A stretch of 5,173 nucleotides of DNA from Akkermansia muciniphila (lineage in GTDB: Bacteria; Verrucomicrobiota; Verrucomicrobiia; Verrucomicrobiales; Akkermansiaceae), in NCBI GenBank assembly GCA_943324575.2, contig CALPMD020000119.1:1-5173 (forward strand), read 5' to 3'. Shown one piece after another: positions 5,100 through 5,173 of the stretch. The notes under the pieces were generated by a model, which saw only the letters and a list, made by a program, of their open reading frames with translations, was not told where the DNA came from and made no database searches. Within the stretch, counting starts at the first letter, position 1. Each line of letters begins with the position of its first letter. A program made the position numbers and the translations under genes.

Positions 5100-5173
5100 C
5101 CACCGACGGAACATTGCGCCCGACCGCACGAGTCCTGCCGTCGACCGCACGAACCTTGCGGTGGACTTCACGA
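5100..5173. repeat. 21-bp-period tandem repeat, running off the right edge
   Basis: The plus-strand core CGACCGCACGA occurs identically at 5121-5131 and 5142-5152, with weaker copies starting at 5100 (7 of 11 bases) and 5163 (8 of 11), all exactly 21 bp apart. Over whole units, the 5121 and 5142 copies match at 17 of 21 positions and the 5100 and 5142 copies at 14 of 21. Three full units and part of a fourth are visible. The period is a multiple of three: the plus frame encodes a heptad like PTARVLP/STARTLR, the minus frame one like ARFVRST/AGLVRSG. It may be part of a repetitive protein, an intergenic tandem repeat, or an array of binding sites. Confidence 0.6.

Larger units (their letters stand above)
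4847..5173. other. 327-base stretch without a convincing gene
   Basis: This covers the tRNA leader and probable promoter (4851-4901), an AT-rich patch with a TTGGCA direct repeat (4942-4961), a GC-rich stretch with no recognisable coding signal (about 4980-5083), and a 21-bp tandem repeat at the right edge (5100-5173). Reading frames exist on both strands, but their translations show no family features. A gene entering from beyond the right edge cannot be excluded, because the tandem repeat is a multiple of three and stays open on both strands. Confidence 0.6.

Noticed and set aside
4908..5171. Minus-strand frame of about 87 codons entering from the right edge.
   Set aside because: Apart from the heptads encoded by the tandem repeat, its translation shows no domain, and it ends in a Lys/Pro/Arg-rich tail over the AT-rich spacer. 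I kept the repeat as a feature but would not call the frame a gene without the sequence to the right.
1..5173. Search for CRISPR arrays, insertion-sequence ends, toxin-antitoxin or defence genes and riboswitches.
   Set aside because: Nothing of these kinds was seen by eye on either strand; the only periodic DNA is the 21-bp repeat at the right edge, which has no spacers.

Overview
The window is an ordinary stretch of bacterial chromosome in which every gene I can support lies on the minus strand. In the direction of transcription the order is tRNA-Thr(CGU), a PhoB-type response regulator, a PhoR-type sensor kinase, an Aas-like acyl-ACP/acyl-CoA synthetase, and the first 116 codons of trpA, which runs off the left edge. 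The genes are GC-rich and the AT-rich stretches are confined to intergenic spacers. The protein features (a 717-residue Aas homologue, a PhoBR pair with a short-ended PhoR, and a TrpA with the variant sequence PFSDPLADGIVNQ) fit a Gram-negative bacterium. My impression is Verrucomicrobiota or a relative, but this is an inference from memory of similar proteins and is not proven by the sequence.

Layout. 1-348: trpA, 5' part only. 349-466: 118-base spacer with no clear terminator or promoter; it contains one weak hairpin (arms 381-385 and 395-399). 467-2620: Aas-like protein. 2621-2761: spacer holding a small GC hairpin just after the kinase stop and a pair of near-identical 11-bp AT-rich elements exactly 21 bp apart. 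2762-3976: PhoR-like kinase, joined to the regulator by an ATGA overlap. 3973-4656: PhoB-like regulator. 4657-4771: spacer with a Pho-box-like 18-mer and a possible -10 element in front of the regulator. 4772-4846: tRNA-Thr. 4847-5173: 327 bases with no convincing gene; they hold the tRNA leader and promoter region, a pair of abutting palindromes, a TTGGCA direct repeat and, at the right edge, a 21-bp-period tandem repeat cut by the window end.

How the genes work together. phoB and phoR form one two-component unit, probably for phosphate sensing, and the regulator probably controls its own promoter. The Aas-like protein activates fatty acids by adenylation; its N-terminal acyltransferase-like domain has lost the catalytic residues, so it may not re-acylate lysophospholipid as E. 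coli Aas does. trpA makes the alpha subunit of tryptophan synthase, but it sits next to aas and not downstream of trpB. I see no mobile element, CRISPR array, toxin-antitoxin pair or defence system, and no strong case for a wholly new system. The items most worth a second look are the catalytically degenerate acyltransferase domain, the two possible operator arrays, and the 21-bp tandem repeat.
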